A DNA stretch of 64,000 nucleotides from Pseudomonas sp. LB-090624 (GCF_003205205.1 NZ_QJRL01000020.1:40829-104828), one strand, 5' to 3'; shown: positions 16,857 through 27,687, counted from the first letter of the stretch. Numbers and translations are program-made. Notes: generated from the sequence alone by a model not told the origin.

Positions 16857-18143
16857 TTACTGGGCAGCCTTGATCGCCGCCGCCAGCTTTTTCGCAGCAT
16901 CGGCCGGGTCGGCCTTGGGGTCGTTGATGTAGTTGGTTACCACATCGAAGAACGCACCTTGCACAGCCAGGGTGGTGGCCATGTTGTGCGCCATGCTCGG
17001 CTGCAGGCCGCCGGTCTTGGCATCGGCAAGGAAGTCCTTGGCGGAGGTTTGCGCGCAGGCATCGAAGCCGTGCTTGCCCATGTCGGCGAGCATGTCGTTA
17101 CGCACCGGGATCGACCCTTTGTTGATGCTGAAAACCTTCTGGAAGTCCTCACCCAGCACTTTGCGCGCGATGTCCTGCTGCCCGGCAGAGGTGCCGGCGT
17201 CGTTCTGCTTGAACACCACCAGCGAGTCGATGTTGTACAGGAAGGCCTTGTCGGTACCGGGGAACGGTACGCACTGGTAGTCCTTGCCGGCGGTTTTCTT
17301 CGCCAGGGTCCATTCGCTCTTGGCCCAGTCGCCCATGATCTGCATGCCGGCCTTGCCGTTGATGACCTTGGCCGCTTCCAGATTCCAGTCCTGGCCCTTG
17401 CCGTCCGGGTCCATGTAGGTTGCGACCTTCTTCAACTCGGTCAGCGCCTTGACCATCTGCGGGCCGGTCAGCGTTGCGCTGTCGAGGTCGACCATGGCCT
17501 TTTTGTAGCCGTCGGCGCCCATCACCGCCAGCACCACGCTTTCAAACACGGTGCTGTCCTGCCACGGCTGGCCACCATGAGCCAGCGGGATGAAGCCAGC
17601 CGCCTTGAGCTTGTCTGCGGCGGCGTAGAATTCGTCGAGGGTGGTGGGCGCCTTGTCGATGCCGGCTTTCTTGAACACTTCGGGGTTGATCCACAGCCAG
17701 TTGATGCGGTGGATGTTCACCGGTACGGCAACATAGTCACCGTCGTACTTCACGGTGCCGGCCACTTTCTTGTCGAGCAGCGAGTCCCACTTTTCGTCCT
17801 TGGCCACATCCTTGAGCACATCGGCGTCGAGCAAGCCGGTGGCTGCCCAGTCCTGGATGTCGGGGCCTTTGATCTGCGCGACACCGGGCGGGTTGCCTGC
17901 GACAGCGCGGCTCTTCAGCACGGTCATGGCCGTGGCACCACCACCACCGGCAACAGCGCCGTCCTTCCAGGTGAAGCCGTCTTTCTCGACCTGCGCCTTG
18001 AGCACATCGACCGCCGCCTTTTCACCACCAGAGGTCCACCAGTGCACGACCTCGACACTGCCTTTGGACTCGGCGGCCGAAGCCCCCAAAGGCAGTAAAG
18101 AGGCCAGAGAGATTGCGGCAGCGAGACGGAGCGTGGAATTCAT
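16857..18143 (-). CDS. gtsA: Periplasmic glucose-binding protein GtsA
   Basis: A 428-residue family 1 extracellular solute-binding protein with a signal peptide (about 1-23, ending GASA). The mature start VEVVHWWTSGGEKAAVDVLK is typical of this sugar-binding group. It captures glucose in the periplasm and delivers it to GtsBC. Its ribosome site is AAGGTGCTCCG before the ATG at 18143, and an AACAACAA motif lies immediately upstream. A BIME separates it from gtsB. Confidence 0.95.
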   Translation of the reverse strand: MNSTLRLAAAISLASLLPLGASAAESKGSVEVVHWWTSGGEKAAVDVLKAQVEKDGFTWKDGAVAGGGGATAMTVLKSRAVAGNPPGVAQIKGPDIQDWAATGLLDADVLKDVAKDEKWDSLLDKKVAGTVKYDGDYVAVPVNIHRINWLWINPEVFKKAGIDKAPTTLDEFYAAADKLKAAGFIPLAHGGQPWQDSTVFESVVLAVMGADGYKKAMVDLDSATLTGPQMVKALTELKKVATYMDPDGKGQDWNLEAAKVINGKAGMQIMGDWAKSEWTLAKKTAGKDYQCVPFPGTDKAFLYNIDSLVVFKQNDAGTSAGQQDIARKVLGEDFQKVFSINKGSIPVRNDMLADMGKHGFDACAQTSAKDFLADAKTGGLQPSMAHNMATTLAVQGAFFDVVTNYINDPKADPADAAKKLAAAIKAAQ

Positions 18144-18156
18144 CGGAGCACCTTTC

Positions 18157-18164
18157 TTGTTGTT
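18157..18164 (-). promoter_or_regulatory. Crc/Hfq-type A-rich motif before gtsA
   Basis: AACAACAA on the minus strand, directly upstream of the AAGG ribosome site of gtsA, is an exact AANAANAA match. As I recall, the glucose transporter of P. putida is a reported Crc target, which fits. Confidence 0.55.
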
Positions 18165-18250
18165 ATGCCGTGCAAGTCGAACGCTTGCGTAGCATGGAGT
18201 CTAAACAGCGTGCCCGCCCCGTCAGGTAACGAAGCGATGCGTGAATGTCA

Positions 18251-19504
18251 TCATCTGGTTACATAGCGGGAGCTGGCCAGATTGCTGGCCAGGCTGGGTG
18301 CCAGCGGCAAGCCTGGCAGCAGCAGTGCCTGGTAGGCGTGGTAGAGGTCGGGCTTGCCCGGCCAGATGGTCCCCGCTGGCCGGTTGCGGGCATCGAGTTC
18401 GTGGTGCCAGCTGCCCGCGACAGGGTCGATGAAATGGTTGGCGATAAAGCCCCAGCAGTTGCGGTACCACTGCTCGTACCGTGCTTCGCCGGTGCGCTGC
18501 ATCAAGGCTGCTGCTGCGGCGCAAGCTTCGGCGTGCACCCAGTGCAGGCGTGCATGCACCACCGGGCGATTGGCCCAGTCCAGGGTATAGACGAAACCTG
18601 CAGCGCCATCGACGTTCCAGGCATGCTGGCAGGCGGCATCGAACAATCTGCAGGCACTGTCTGGAAGCCACTGCGGGGCGAGCAGCCCGGCCCGTTGCAG
18701 GCTGGCCTCCAGATGCAACAGTAGCCGCGCCCATTCCATGGCATGCCCGGGCGTAGTGCCATAGGGCCGGAAGTGGTCGGCGGGGTGCTCGCGGTTGTAA
18801 TCCGGCAGGGGCTGCCAATGGGCGTCGAAATGTTCGATGACCCGATAACCGTTGGCGGCGGCATGGGTATGGATAATGCGCTCAGCAATACGCAAGGCGC
18901 GTTGCAGCCAAAGGCTGTTGCCGGTGACATCCGCCAGGGCCAGGAATGCCTCGGTCGCGTGCATGTTGCTGTTGGCGCCACGGTACGGTTCAGGCAGCTG
19001 CCATGCGCGCGAGAAGGTCTCTCGAAGGGCACCCTTGGCTTCGCTCCAGAAGTGCGTTTCGATCACTTCGGCTGCATCGGCCAGCAACAGGTCGGCATCG
19101 GCTACACCGGCCACCACTGCAGAGCTGGCGGCAAGGGCGACGAAGGCATGCAGGTAGGCGGCCTTGCCACTGTCTTCCTGGCCGCCGGGGCGGGCGAACC
19201 AGCCACCGTAGCTGGCGTCCTGCATGGCCCCACGCAGGGCGGCCACACCGTGTTCGGCGTAGGCCAGGCTGCCGGGAATGCCCTGCAGATGGGCCAGGGC
19301 GAAGCAGTGGGTCATTCGCGCGGTGTTCATGGTTTCGGCGCAGGCGCCGGGAGCGAGCTGGCCTTTGGCATCCAGGTTGCCAAAGCCGTCAGGCAGTTTC
19401 GCAGCTTTGGCGAATGCCAGCAGGCGCTGTGCTTCGGCCAGGCGCCAGGCGGTATGGGCCGGTGCGTTGAGCCAGCTGATGGGCGGCAGGTTGAGGGTGT
19501 TCAT
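18251..19504 (-). CDS. AGE-family sugar epimerase/isomerase (mannose isomerase-like)
   Basis: A 417-residue (alpha/alpha)6-barrel protein of the N-acylglucosamine 2-epimerase / YihS / mannose isomerase family. Conserved histidine-bearing segments are visible: NTARMTHCFALAHL (about 60-73), NSNMHATEAFLALADV, TTPGHAMEWARLLLHL and LHWVHAEACAAAAAL. These line the active site in the family. The likely reaction is mannose-fructose or related aldose-ketose interconversion in the cytosol; the substrate is not decided by sequence. It lies between gtrS and gtsA on the same strand, so it may broaden the sugars used by this block. A palindromic operator-like region lies upstream. Confidence 0.85.
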   Translation of the reverse strand: MNTLNLPPISWLNAPAHTAWRLAEAQRLLAFAKAAKLPDGFGNLDAKGQLAPGACAETMNTARMTHCFALAHLQGIPGSLAYAEHGVAALRGAMQDASYGGWFARPGGQEDSGKAAYLHAFVALAASSAVVAGVADADLLLADAAEVIETHFWSEAKGALRETFSRAWQLPEPYRGANSNMHATEAFLALADVTGNSLWLQRALRIAERIIHTHAAANGYRVIEHFDAHWQPLPDYNREHPADHFRPYGTTPGHAMEWARLLLHLEASLQRAGLLAPQWLPDSACRLFDAACQHAWNVDGAAGFVYTLDWANRPVVHARLHWVHAEACAAAAALMQRTGEARYEQWYRNCWGFIANHFIDPVAGSWHHELDARNRPAGTIWPGKPDLYHAYQALLLPGLPLAPSLASNLASSRYVTR

Positions 19505-19562
19505 GGGCCAGCTTGATCCTTGCCAGGCTTTTGCGAATTCTAGCCAGCGGGCGTGCGCGGGG

Positions 19563-19601
19563 TGTCACGAAGGAAAACGGAATTGTCACCGGGCGGTGAC
19601 A
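19563..19601. promoter_or_regulatory. Repeated TGTCAC boxes and palindrome: candidate regulator site
   Basis: TGTCAC occurs at 19563-19568 and again at 19584-19589, exactly 21 nt (two helical turns) apart. The second copy forms a perfect palindrome with GGTGACA (TGTCACC-GGGC-GGTGACA, 19584-19601). It sits between gtrS and the epimerase gene, upstream of the epimerase-gts-oprB direction. Spaced direct repeats are typical of OmpR-type regulators, so GltR is the obvious candidate, but this is inference. Confidence 0.4.
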
Positions 19602-19631
19602 TTGGTGTGCCCAGTGCTACCAACGCAAGAC

Positions 19632-21086
19632 TCAGTCCACGCCACGCGGCAAATACAGAGTCACCCGCAACCCGCCCTCACGCAGGTTCAGCAAGCTCAC
19701 CTCGCCCCCATGGCTGTGGGCGATGTTCCGTGCAATCCCCAACCCCAGCCCATAGCCCTGCTGCTGCCCGGCCAGACGGAAATGCGGCTCGAACACCTGC
19801 TCCAACTGTTGCTGCGGCACCCCCGGCCCCTGATCGTCCACTTGCAACACAAAGCCCTCTGTACCGTCGATGATGCGCAGCCGCGCCCGCTCGCCGTATT
19901 TGATGGCGTTATCGATCAGGTTGCCGATGCAACGACGCAGCGCCAGCGGCTTGCCGGGATATGGCGCCTGCGCACGGCCGTCGAGGGTGATGCGACCATC
20001 TCTGAGGTAAGGCTCGGCCAGAATTTCCAGCACCTGGTTGAGATCGACCGACTCGATGTTCTCGTGAATGTCAGTGTCTTTCACACACTGCAGCGCGCCT
20101 TTGACCAGCAGCTCCAGCTCGTCGAGGTCCTGGCTGAACTTGGCCTGCAATCGCTCGTCTTCCAGCAGCTCGACGCGCAGGCGCAGGCGGGTGATCGGCG
20201 TGCGCAGGTCATGGGAGATGGCGCTGAACAGCTGGCTGCGTTCGGTCAGGTAACGGCTGATACGCTCGCGCATGCTGTTGAATGCCCGGCTCACCTCGAC
20301 CACTTCACTGCCGCCAGCTTCAGCCACCGGCGCCACATCGGCACCCAGCGACATCTCTCGGGCGGCCCGCGCCAGGCGCTTCAGGGGCCAGCTTTGCCAA
20401 TGCACCAGCAAGCCGATGAACAGCAACAGCATGGCCGTGGTCAGCACGATGAAGCCGATCTGCTGGCGGGGCAGGCGTTCCGCTTCCAGCCCCGTGTACG
20501 GTTCGGGCAACAGCGAGGCGATGTACAACCACTCGCCCTCGCCCAAGCGGATCTGCGTGACCAGTACCGGGGGTTTCAACGGTTCCAGGGTCAGCGAGTA
20601 ATGCGCCCATGAGCGCGGCAGTTCGTCGAGCTTGAGGCCGCTGTTGAAGATGCGCAGGTCGTCAGGCCCGACAAACTCCACGGAAATTTCCATCTGCGAA
20701 CCCAGACGCTCATGCAGCACCTGCTGGAACACATCGATCACCGCCTGCTTGCGAGGGGTGACGGGCAGGGCCTGCATGTCCAGCGGCGTGGCGTTGAGCG
20801 ACACGAAGAAACGCGTGCCGCCCATGCTGCGCAATTGGTCGAGCACCAGCGGCCGGTAAGCCACCGGCAACGAGCGGAAGTAACTGACGCTGGCACTCAT
20901 GGAGTGGGCCAGGCTGCTGGCGCTGGCACGCAGCCCCTGAAGCTGGCTGGCTCGCAGCTGGGAAACCCAGATAATGCTGGACAACCCCTGGGCCAGCAGG
21001 ACAACCAGCAAGGTCAGCAGCAGCATGCGCCCCAGCAAGGAGCGCGGCAGCAGGCGCCAGCGCCGCTCAGGGCGCACAGCAGACAT
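19632..21086 (-). CDS. gtrS: Sensor histidine kinase GtrS (GltS) of glucose metabolism
   Basis: A 484-residue membrane kinase: first membrane helix at about 15-37, periplasmic sensor to about 170, second helix about 185-205, HAMP, then HisKA with H292 in SAISHDLRTP. The ATPase domain has N-box NLIDNAIKYGE, G1 DDQGPGVP and G2 GLGLGIAR. In pseudomonads GtrS senses 2-ketogluconate or 6-phosphogluconate and signals to GltR to control glucose uptake. The ATG at 21086 overlaps gltR by 20 nt; an ATG at 21107 is the alternative. Confidence 0.92.
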   Translation of the reverse strand: MSAVRPERRWRLLPRSLLGRMLLLTLLVVLLAQGLSSIIWVSQLRASQLQGLRASASSLAHSMSASVSYFRSLPVAYRPLVLDQLRSMGGTRFFVSLNATPLDMQALPVTPRKQAVIDVFQQVLHERLGSQMEISVEFVGPDDLRIFNSGLKLDELPRSWAHYSLTLEPLKPPVLVTQIRLGEGEWLYIASLLPEPYTGLEAERLPRQQIGFIVLTTAMLLLFIGLLVHWQSWPLKRLARAAREMSLGADVAPVAEAGGSEVVEVSRAFNSMRERISRYLTERSQLFSAISHDLRTPITRLRLRVELLEDERLQAKFSQDLDELELLVKGALQCVKDTDIHENIESVDLNQVLEILAEPYLRDGRITLDGRAQAPYPGKPLALRRCIGNLIDNAIKYGERARLRIIDGTEGFVLQVDDQGPGVPQQQLEQVFEPHFRLAGQQQGYGLGLGIARNIAHSHGGEVSLLNLREGGLRVTLYLPRGVD

Positions 21087-21792
21087 GCGCCGCCAGCAGG
21101 TAGCCACTGCCGCGCACGGTGCGGATCAGCCGGGGAGGCTTGTCGGTATCGCGCAGGCGCTGGCGCAGACGGCTCACAGCCATGTCGACGATGCGGTCCA
21201 GGGGCATCGGCTCGCGACCACGGGTGGCGTTGCCGATGGTGTCGCGGTCGAGGATTTGCTGCGGGTGATCGAGGAACAGTTTGAGCAGGGCAAAGTCGGC
21301 ACCGGAGAGGATCACCTCCTCGCCATCACGGTGGAACAGGCGGTGGCTGACCGTGTCCAGGCGCCAGTCGTCGAAGGCCAGGACGGCGCTGCCCGGCGCC
21401 GCCTGGCCAAACTCCGCGCGGCGCAACAAAGCCTTGATTCGCGCCTGCAGTTCGCGCGGGCTGAACGGTTTGCCCAGGTAGTCGTCGGCGCCCAGTTCCA
21501 GGCCAATGACCCGGTCGGCTTCGTCGGAACTGGCGGTGAGCATGATGATCGGCACGCGGGCCTGGCGTGGGTGTTGGCGCACCCAGCGGCACAGGCTGAA
21601 GCCGTCTTCGTCCGGCAGCATGACATCGAGGATGACCAAGTCGCAGGGGGTGCTTTGCAGGGCGCGGCGAAAGCCTGCTCCGTCGGCTTCGGCATGCACC
21701 TGGAAGCCGGCGCGACTCAGGTAGGTTTGCAGCAGTTCGCGTATTTCCTGGTCGTCGTCGACCATCAGGATCGATTTGCCGGCAGTGCTCAA
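21067..21792 (-). CDS. gltR: Response regulator GltR (OmpR/PhoB family)
   Basis: A 241-residue regulator: receiver domain (about 8-120) with the acidic pocket DDD at 12-14, phospho-acceptor D56 in VILDVMLPDEDG and GKPF lysine. A winged-helix DNA-binding domain (about 140-235) ends with RTVRGSGYLL. I choose a TTG start at 21792 because GAGGAAGGA lies six nt upstream and it begins directly before the receiver fold. The ATG at 21858 would add 22 residues without homology features. It partners GtrS and overlaps its gene. Confidence 0.9.
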   Translation of the reverse strand: MSTAGKSILMVDDDQEIRELLQTYLSRAGFQVHAEADGAGFRRALQSTPCDLVILDVMLPDEDGFSLCRWVRQHPRQARVPIIMLTASSDEADRVIGLELGADDYLGKPFSPRELQARIKALLRRAEFGQAAPGSAVLAFDDWRLDTVSHRLFHRDGEEVILSGADFALLKLFLDHPQQILDRDTIGNATRGREPMPLDRIVDMAVSRLRQRLRDTDKPPRLIRTVRGSGYLLAAHVCCAP

Positions 21793-21874
21793 GGTGGTCC
21801 TTCCTCTTGTTGAATGCAGGTCTTTGTTGCCTGCTATCGGGGCCGCGATGGAGCGCACAGCGCCCCCATTTCAC

Positions 21875-22833
21875 TTACTCGTGATCCAGCGCCTGTTGCA
21901 GGGCCACCCCAGCCCCTAGCAACCCGGAAAACTCCGCCGTGACCAGCCACACCGGCACCCCGGCAAAATAACCACTCATGCAGCCCTTGTCGGCAAAGCT
22001 GGCGGCAAACCCGCTGCGCAGGAACAGCTCGGCAAACCGCGGGATTACCCCGCCGACAATATAGACCCCGCCTCGCGCGCCCAGGGTCAGCACATTGTTA
22101 CCGGCCACTCTCCCAAGGAACCGGCAGAACTGCTCGATCACCGCCAGCGCCCGTGGCTCGCCGCCCAGCGCGGCATCGGTAATCTGCGCCGGAGACGTGT
22201 GCCGGGGTGTGTCGCCGTCCAGCGCGCAGAGTGCCTGGTACAACCGCACCAGGCCGCCGCCACTGAGCACGGTCTCGGCACTGACATGGCCTATTTGCCC
22301 GTGGATCTGCTGGTAGATCGCCGCTTCGCGGGCATTGCCCACCGGCAAGTCGACATGCCCGCCCTCCCCGGGCAAGGCCTGCCAGCGCTTGTCGCCCAGG
22401 CGCAGCAGCGAGCCCACACCCAGGCCGGTGCCCGGCCCGATCACCAGCGCCGGCCGCAACGGGTCAGCTTGCCCGGGGCACACCTCGCGGAATTCACCGT
22501 CACGCAGGCGGGTCATGCCCAGCGCCATGGCAGTGAAATCGTTGATCAGCAACAGCCGCTCGACCTGCAAGGTCTTGCAGAATGCGCTGCGGCTCAGGCG
22601 CCAGTGGTTGTTGGTGAAGCGGAATTCATCGCCATCGACCGGCCCGGCCACTGCCAGGCACACCGCCGCCAGGCCACCACGGGCGATGCCCTGGCCTTGC
22701 AGGTACGCCTCGATGGCCTGCTCCGGGCTGGTGTAGTCCGCGGTAGCGAAGACTTTTACCTCATGCAGCTGGTTGTCACGCCATAACGCAAAACGGGCAT
22801 TGGTGCCGCCGATGTCGCCAACCAGCAGGTCCT

Positions 22834-22837
<4 letters not shown>
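21875..22837 (-). CDS. glk: Glucokinase
   Basis: Phosphorylates cytosolic glucose with ATP. It has 320 residues of the bacterial Glk family (ASKHA fold). The phosphate-1 motif is VGDIGGTNARFALW at the N-terminus. The sugar-binding LINDFTAMALGM, the adenosine-side VIGPGTGLGVGSL and the GEGGHVDLP segment follow. Start and edd stop share ATGA, so the two are translationally coupled in edd-glk-gltR-gtrS. Confidence 0.95.
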
Positions 22838-24660
<1,823 letters not shown>

Positions 24661-24782
24661 GTACTGGACTCCAAGCTAATTGTAAGGGCGGTTTACCGGG
24701 CATTTCCCCTCCAAACGATTGCGGCCTAGGCTCAAGGTAAGGAGCCCGCTGCATCGGCGGAGGCACATCGCCCAACCACTCG

Positions 24783-24798
24783 TTGTATGTTTAAACAA
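24783..24798. promoter_or_regulatory. Predicted HexR site 1 (edd-gap intergenic)
   Basis: Exact TTGT-N8-ACAA (24783-24786 and 24795-24798), matching the published P. putida HexR consensus. It lies about 120 nt upstream of edd. Confidence 0.7.
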
Positions 24799-24845
24799 AA
24801 TACTGCCACTAAAAAGGCTTGTTTTCTATCCGCCAGTGAATAATC

Positions 24846-24860
24846 TTGTAATTCCAACAA
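24846..24860. promoter_or_regulatory. Predicted HexR site 2 (edd-gap intergenic)
   Basis: Exact TTGT-N7-ACAA (24846-24849 and 24857-24860), 64 nt upstream of the gap start. Two separate sites in one divergent gap fit separate control of edd and gap. Confidence 0.7.
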
Positions 24861-24924
24861 CAAAACCGTTTCAGTGAAGCTCCTTTGTGCCACAGGTTTC
24901 ACTCGGACTGCCAGAGGTACTGCC

Positions 24925-25926
24925 ATGACCCTACGCATCGCCATAAATGGATTCGGTCGCATCGGGCGCAACGTCCTGCGCGCACTGTATACCCAAGGCT
25001 ACCGCCAAGACCTGCAGGTCGTCGCCATCAACGACCTGGGCGACAGCGCCATGAATGCCCACCTGCTCAAGTACGACAGCGTGCACGGCACCTTCGACGC
25101 CACGGTCGAGGCCGACCACGAAAGCCTGACGGTCAACGGTGACCGTATCGCGGTCAGCGCCATTCGCAACCCGGCCGAACTGCCGTGGAAGGCCGAATCG
25201 ATCGACGTGGTGTTCGAATGCACCGGGCTGTTCACCGAGCGCGCCAAGGCCGCTGCCCACCTGGCTGCCGGCGCGGGCAAGGTGATTGTCTCGGCGCCGG
25301 GCAAAGGTGTTGATGCCACCGTGGTGTACGGGGTCAACCATGACATTCTGCGTGCCTCACACCAGGTCATTTCCAACGCTTCCTGCACGACCAACTGCCT
25401 TGCACCGATCGCCCAGGTGCTGCACCGCGAGTTCGGTATCGAGCAGGGGTTGATGACCACCATCCATGCCTACACCAACGACCAGGTGCTGACCGACGTG
25501 TACCACAGTGACCCGTACCGGGCTCGCTCGGCGACCCAGTCGATGATCCCGAGCAAGACCGGCGCTGCCGAGGCAGTAGGCCTGGTGCTGCCGGAGTTGG
25601 CCGGCAAGCTGACGGGCATGGCGGTGCGGGTGCCGGTGATCAACGTGTCGCTGGTGGACCTCACCGTCAACCTCAAGCGCGAGGCCACGGCCGAGCAGGT
25701 GAACCAGTTGTTCCTCGAAGCGAGCAAGCATTCCAGGGTATTGGGCTACAACGCTCTGCCATTGGTTTCCTGCGATTTCAACCACAACCCGCTGTCGTCG
25801 ATCTTCGATGCCAACCATACCCGGGCCAATGGGCGCATGCTCAAGGTGCTGGCTTGGTATGACAACGAGTGGGGGTTCAGCAACCGGATGCTGGATAACT
25901 GCCTGGCGTTGTGCAGGGCAGGTTGA
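24925..25926 (+). CDS. gap: Glyceraldehyde-3-phosphate dehydrogenase, type I
   Basis: Oxidises and phosphorylates glyceraldehyde 3-phosphate from Eda to 1,3-bisphosphoglycerate. It has 333 residues: Rossmann start INGFGRIGRNVLRALY, catalytic C154 in SNASCTTNCLAP, the catalytic histidine in IHAYTNDQ, and a conserved end WYDNEWGFSNRMLDN. The ATG at 24925 follows AGAGG; the frame extends back to 24874 without support. It is divergent from edd with HexR-type sites between, and is followed by a GC-rich palindrome that may end its transcript. Confidence 0.96.
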   Translation: MTLRIAINGFGRIGRNVLRALYTQGYRQDLQVVAINDLGDSAMNAHLLKYDSVHGTFDATVEADHESLTVNGDRIAVSAIRNPAELPWKAESIDVVFECTGLFTERAKAAAHLAAGAGKVIVSAPGKGVDATVVYGVNHDILRASHQVISNASCTTNCLAPIAQVLHREFGIEQGLMTTIHAYTNDQVLTDVYHSDPYRARSATQSMIPSKTGAAEAVGLVLPELAGKLTGMAVRVPVINVSLVDLTVNLKREATAEQVNQLFLEASKHSRVLGYNALPLVSCDFNHNPLSSIFDANHTRANGRMLKVLAWYDNEWGFSNRMLDNCLALCRAG

Positions 25927-25952
25927 GCATGACAAGGCGTTTTCGGCACCTG

Positions 25953-25988
25953 TGAAATCGAGCGCCGCCCGGGCGGCGCTCGGTTTCA
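25953..25988. repeat. 36-bp near-perfect palindrome, relative of the xseA-region repeat
   Basis: Arms TGAAATCGAGCGCCGCCC and GGGCGGCGCTCGGTTTCA match except for one T-G pair. The GAGCGCCGCCC part and the preceding CCTGTGA resemble the arms at 2807-3030. It lies 26 nt after gap and could act as a terminator, with AAAAG after it rather than T. Confidence 0.6.
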
Positions 25989-26071
25989 AAAGACACAGAA
26001 AATCCTCCGCCAAGCGCCTGCAGGCTCACAATCTTTACCTTTTCCTAACATTTCCACACTTGACCTTCGAC

Positions 26072-26090
26072 ATAGATGATAAGCATTATC
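26072..26090. promoter_or_regulatory. Predicted Fur box upstream of the ECF sigma gene
   Basis: A 19-nt stretch containing GATGATAAGCATTATC matches the classical Fur consensus at 14 of 19 positions. It lies 28 nt before the sigma-factor start, so iron should repress the whole heme block. Confidence 0.7.
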
Positions 26091-26118
26091 ATTAAACTTT
26101 CGTCGGCCAGGTCCCCCC

Positions 26119-26631
26119 GTGAGTCAGTCCCGGTTCCACTCCGTCTTCCTTGTCCAGCGCCTCACCCTGTTGCGCACATTGCAGCGCATGGTCGGCAACC
26201 CCAGCACGGCCGAGGACCTGTTGCAGGAAACCTATCTGCGCGTGTCTCGCGCCCTGGGCGAGCGGCCTATCGAGCATATCGAGCCATTCGTGTTCCAGAC
26301 CGCACGCAACCTGGCGCTCGACCACTTGCGCGCGCGCCGGGTGCAGGCGCGGATGCTGGTCGACGACGTGCCCGATGAGGTCCTGCACAGCGTCGCAGCC
26401 CCCACCAGCAGCAGCGACGATGCTGCCCATGCCGAACAGTTGCTCAAGCACCTCAGCGTCAGCCTCAACCAGTTGAGCGAGCGCCAGCAGCGCATCTTCA
26501 TCCTCAGCCGCCTGCATGGTGCCACCTACCTGGAAATCGCCGAACAACTGAACGTTTCGCCAAGCACGGTGCAAAAGGAGTTGAAACTGATCATGGCCAT
26601 CTGCATGGGGGTCGCCGACCGCCTCAAGTGA
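26119..26631 (+). CDS. FecI-like ECF sigma factor (iron/heme signalling)
   Basis: A 170-residue sigma70 family protein with only region 2 (about 10-80, with AEDLLQETYLRV and VFQTARNLALDHLR) and region 4 (about 110-165, with LSERQQRIFILSRLHGATYLEIAEQLNVS). That layout, together with FecR and TonB receptor genes downstream, marks the FecI subgroup used in cell-surface signalling. The GTG at 26119 is chosen; AGG lies about eight nt upstream. A Fur box precedes it. Confidence 0.92.
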   Translation: MSQSRFHSVFLVQRLTLLRTLQRMVGNPSTAEDLLQETYLRVSRALGERPIEHIEPFVFQTARNLALDHLRARRVQARMLVDDVPDEVLHSVAAPTSSSDDAAHAEQLLKHLSVSLNQLSERQQRIFILSRLHGATYLEIAEQLNVSPSTVQKELKLIMAICMGVADRLK

Positions 26632-26721
26632 GCCGACCGCCGGCCGGGGCGGTAACGCAAAGCCCTTGCCACACCCCGCCTTAGCCTTGATCATTCGCAA
26701 AAAACCACTCAAGGATTCACC

Positions 26722-27684
26722 GTGACCGACAGCCCTGCTCCTCGCCCGTCACCTGCCGGGCCCAGTGCCCGTGCGCGTGCCATGGACGAGGCGCTGGACT
26801 GGCTGGTACGCCTGCAATGCGCCGAGGCCGAGGACACCCTGGCGTTCGAGGCATGGTTGAGCGCAGCACCGGAAAATGCCGAGGCCTATGTAGAGGCAGA
26901 AGCGCTGTGGAACGGTAGTTCGCTGCACCAGGTGGCCACACAGATGCACCGCCAGCAGCGCCGCTCGTGGCGCGGGCGCCTGCGCAGCCACTGGAAACCT
27001 TTGGCCACGGCGGCCGTGCTGCTGGTCGGGCTGTTTACCGTCGGCAACCTGCCTACACGCCTGCAGGCCGACCACCTGACCATGGTCGGCGAACGCCAGC
27101 GCGTGCAGTTGGAAAACGGCGCAAAAGTGCTGCTCAACACCAATTCGGCGTTTGCCAGTGACCGCCGCGACGGCCGTCAGGTAGCCCGCCTGCTACAAGG
27201 CGAGGCGTACTTCCAGGTGCCCGAAGGCGCACTGTTGCCGTTGGAAGTCGAGGCCGGACCATTGCGCGCGCAAGTACGCGACACCGACTTTGCCGTGCGC
27301 TACCTCGACGGCGAGGCACAGCTGCGGGTGCAGCGCGGCGATGTCGACCTGCAGGGCGCGCGCGACCAGCGCATTCGCCTGAGTGCCGGCGACAGTATCA
27401 GCGTAGGCCCGCAGGGTTTTGGCCAGCGCCAGCGCCGCGACATGCACAAGGACCTGGCGTGGGTCGACGGCCGCCTGGTTTTCGAAAACTGCCCGTTGAG
27501 CCAGGTGCTGGCCGAGGTGCGGCGCTACTATCCAGGCTGGATCATCAACCGCAATGCGCAGCTGGAGGACGTTGCCGTCACCGGCAACTACCGCCTCGAC
27601 CAGCCACTGGAAACCCTGCGCGCGCTGGCCCACATCACCTCGGCACAGCTGCATGAGTACCCGGCACTGGTCATTCTGAACTGA
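26722..27684 (+). CDS. FecR-family anti-sigma/signal-transfer protein
   Basis: A 320-residue inner membrane protein: cytoplasmic N-terminal domain (about 1-85, with DEALDWLVRLQ and AFEAWLSAAPENAEAYVEAEALW, which binds the sigma factor), one membrane helix (about 93-112), then the periplasmic FecR domain and a C-terminal STN-like/DUF4974 part (about 240-320, with FENCPLSQVLAEVRRYYPG). It passes the ligand signal from the receptor to the sigma factor. The GTG at 26722 has AAGGATTCACC upstream. It is 90 nt after the sigma gene and 126 nt before the receptor. Confidence 0.92.
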   Translation: MTDSPAPRPSPAGPSARARAMDEALDWLVRLQCAEAEDTLAFEAWLSAAPENAEAYVEAEALWNGSSLHQVATQMHRQQRRSWRGRLRSHWKPLATAAVLLVGLFTVGNLPTRLQADHLTMVGERQRVQLENGAKVLLNTNSAFASDRRDGRQVARLLQGEAYFQVPEGALLPLEVEAGPLRAQVRDTDFAVRYLDGEAQLRVQRGDVDLQGARDQRIRLSAGDSISVGPQGFGQRQRRDMHKDLAWVDGRLVFENCPLSQVLAEVRRYYPGWIINRNAQLEDVAVTGNYRLDQPLETLRALAHITSAQLHEYPALVILN

Positions 27685-27687
27685 CCC

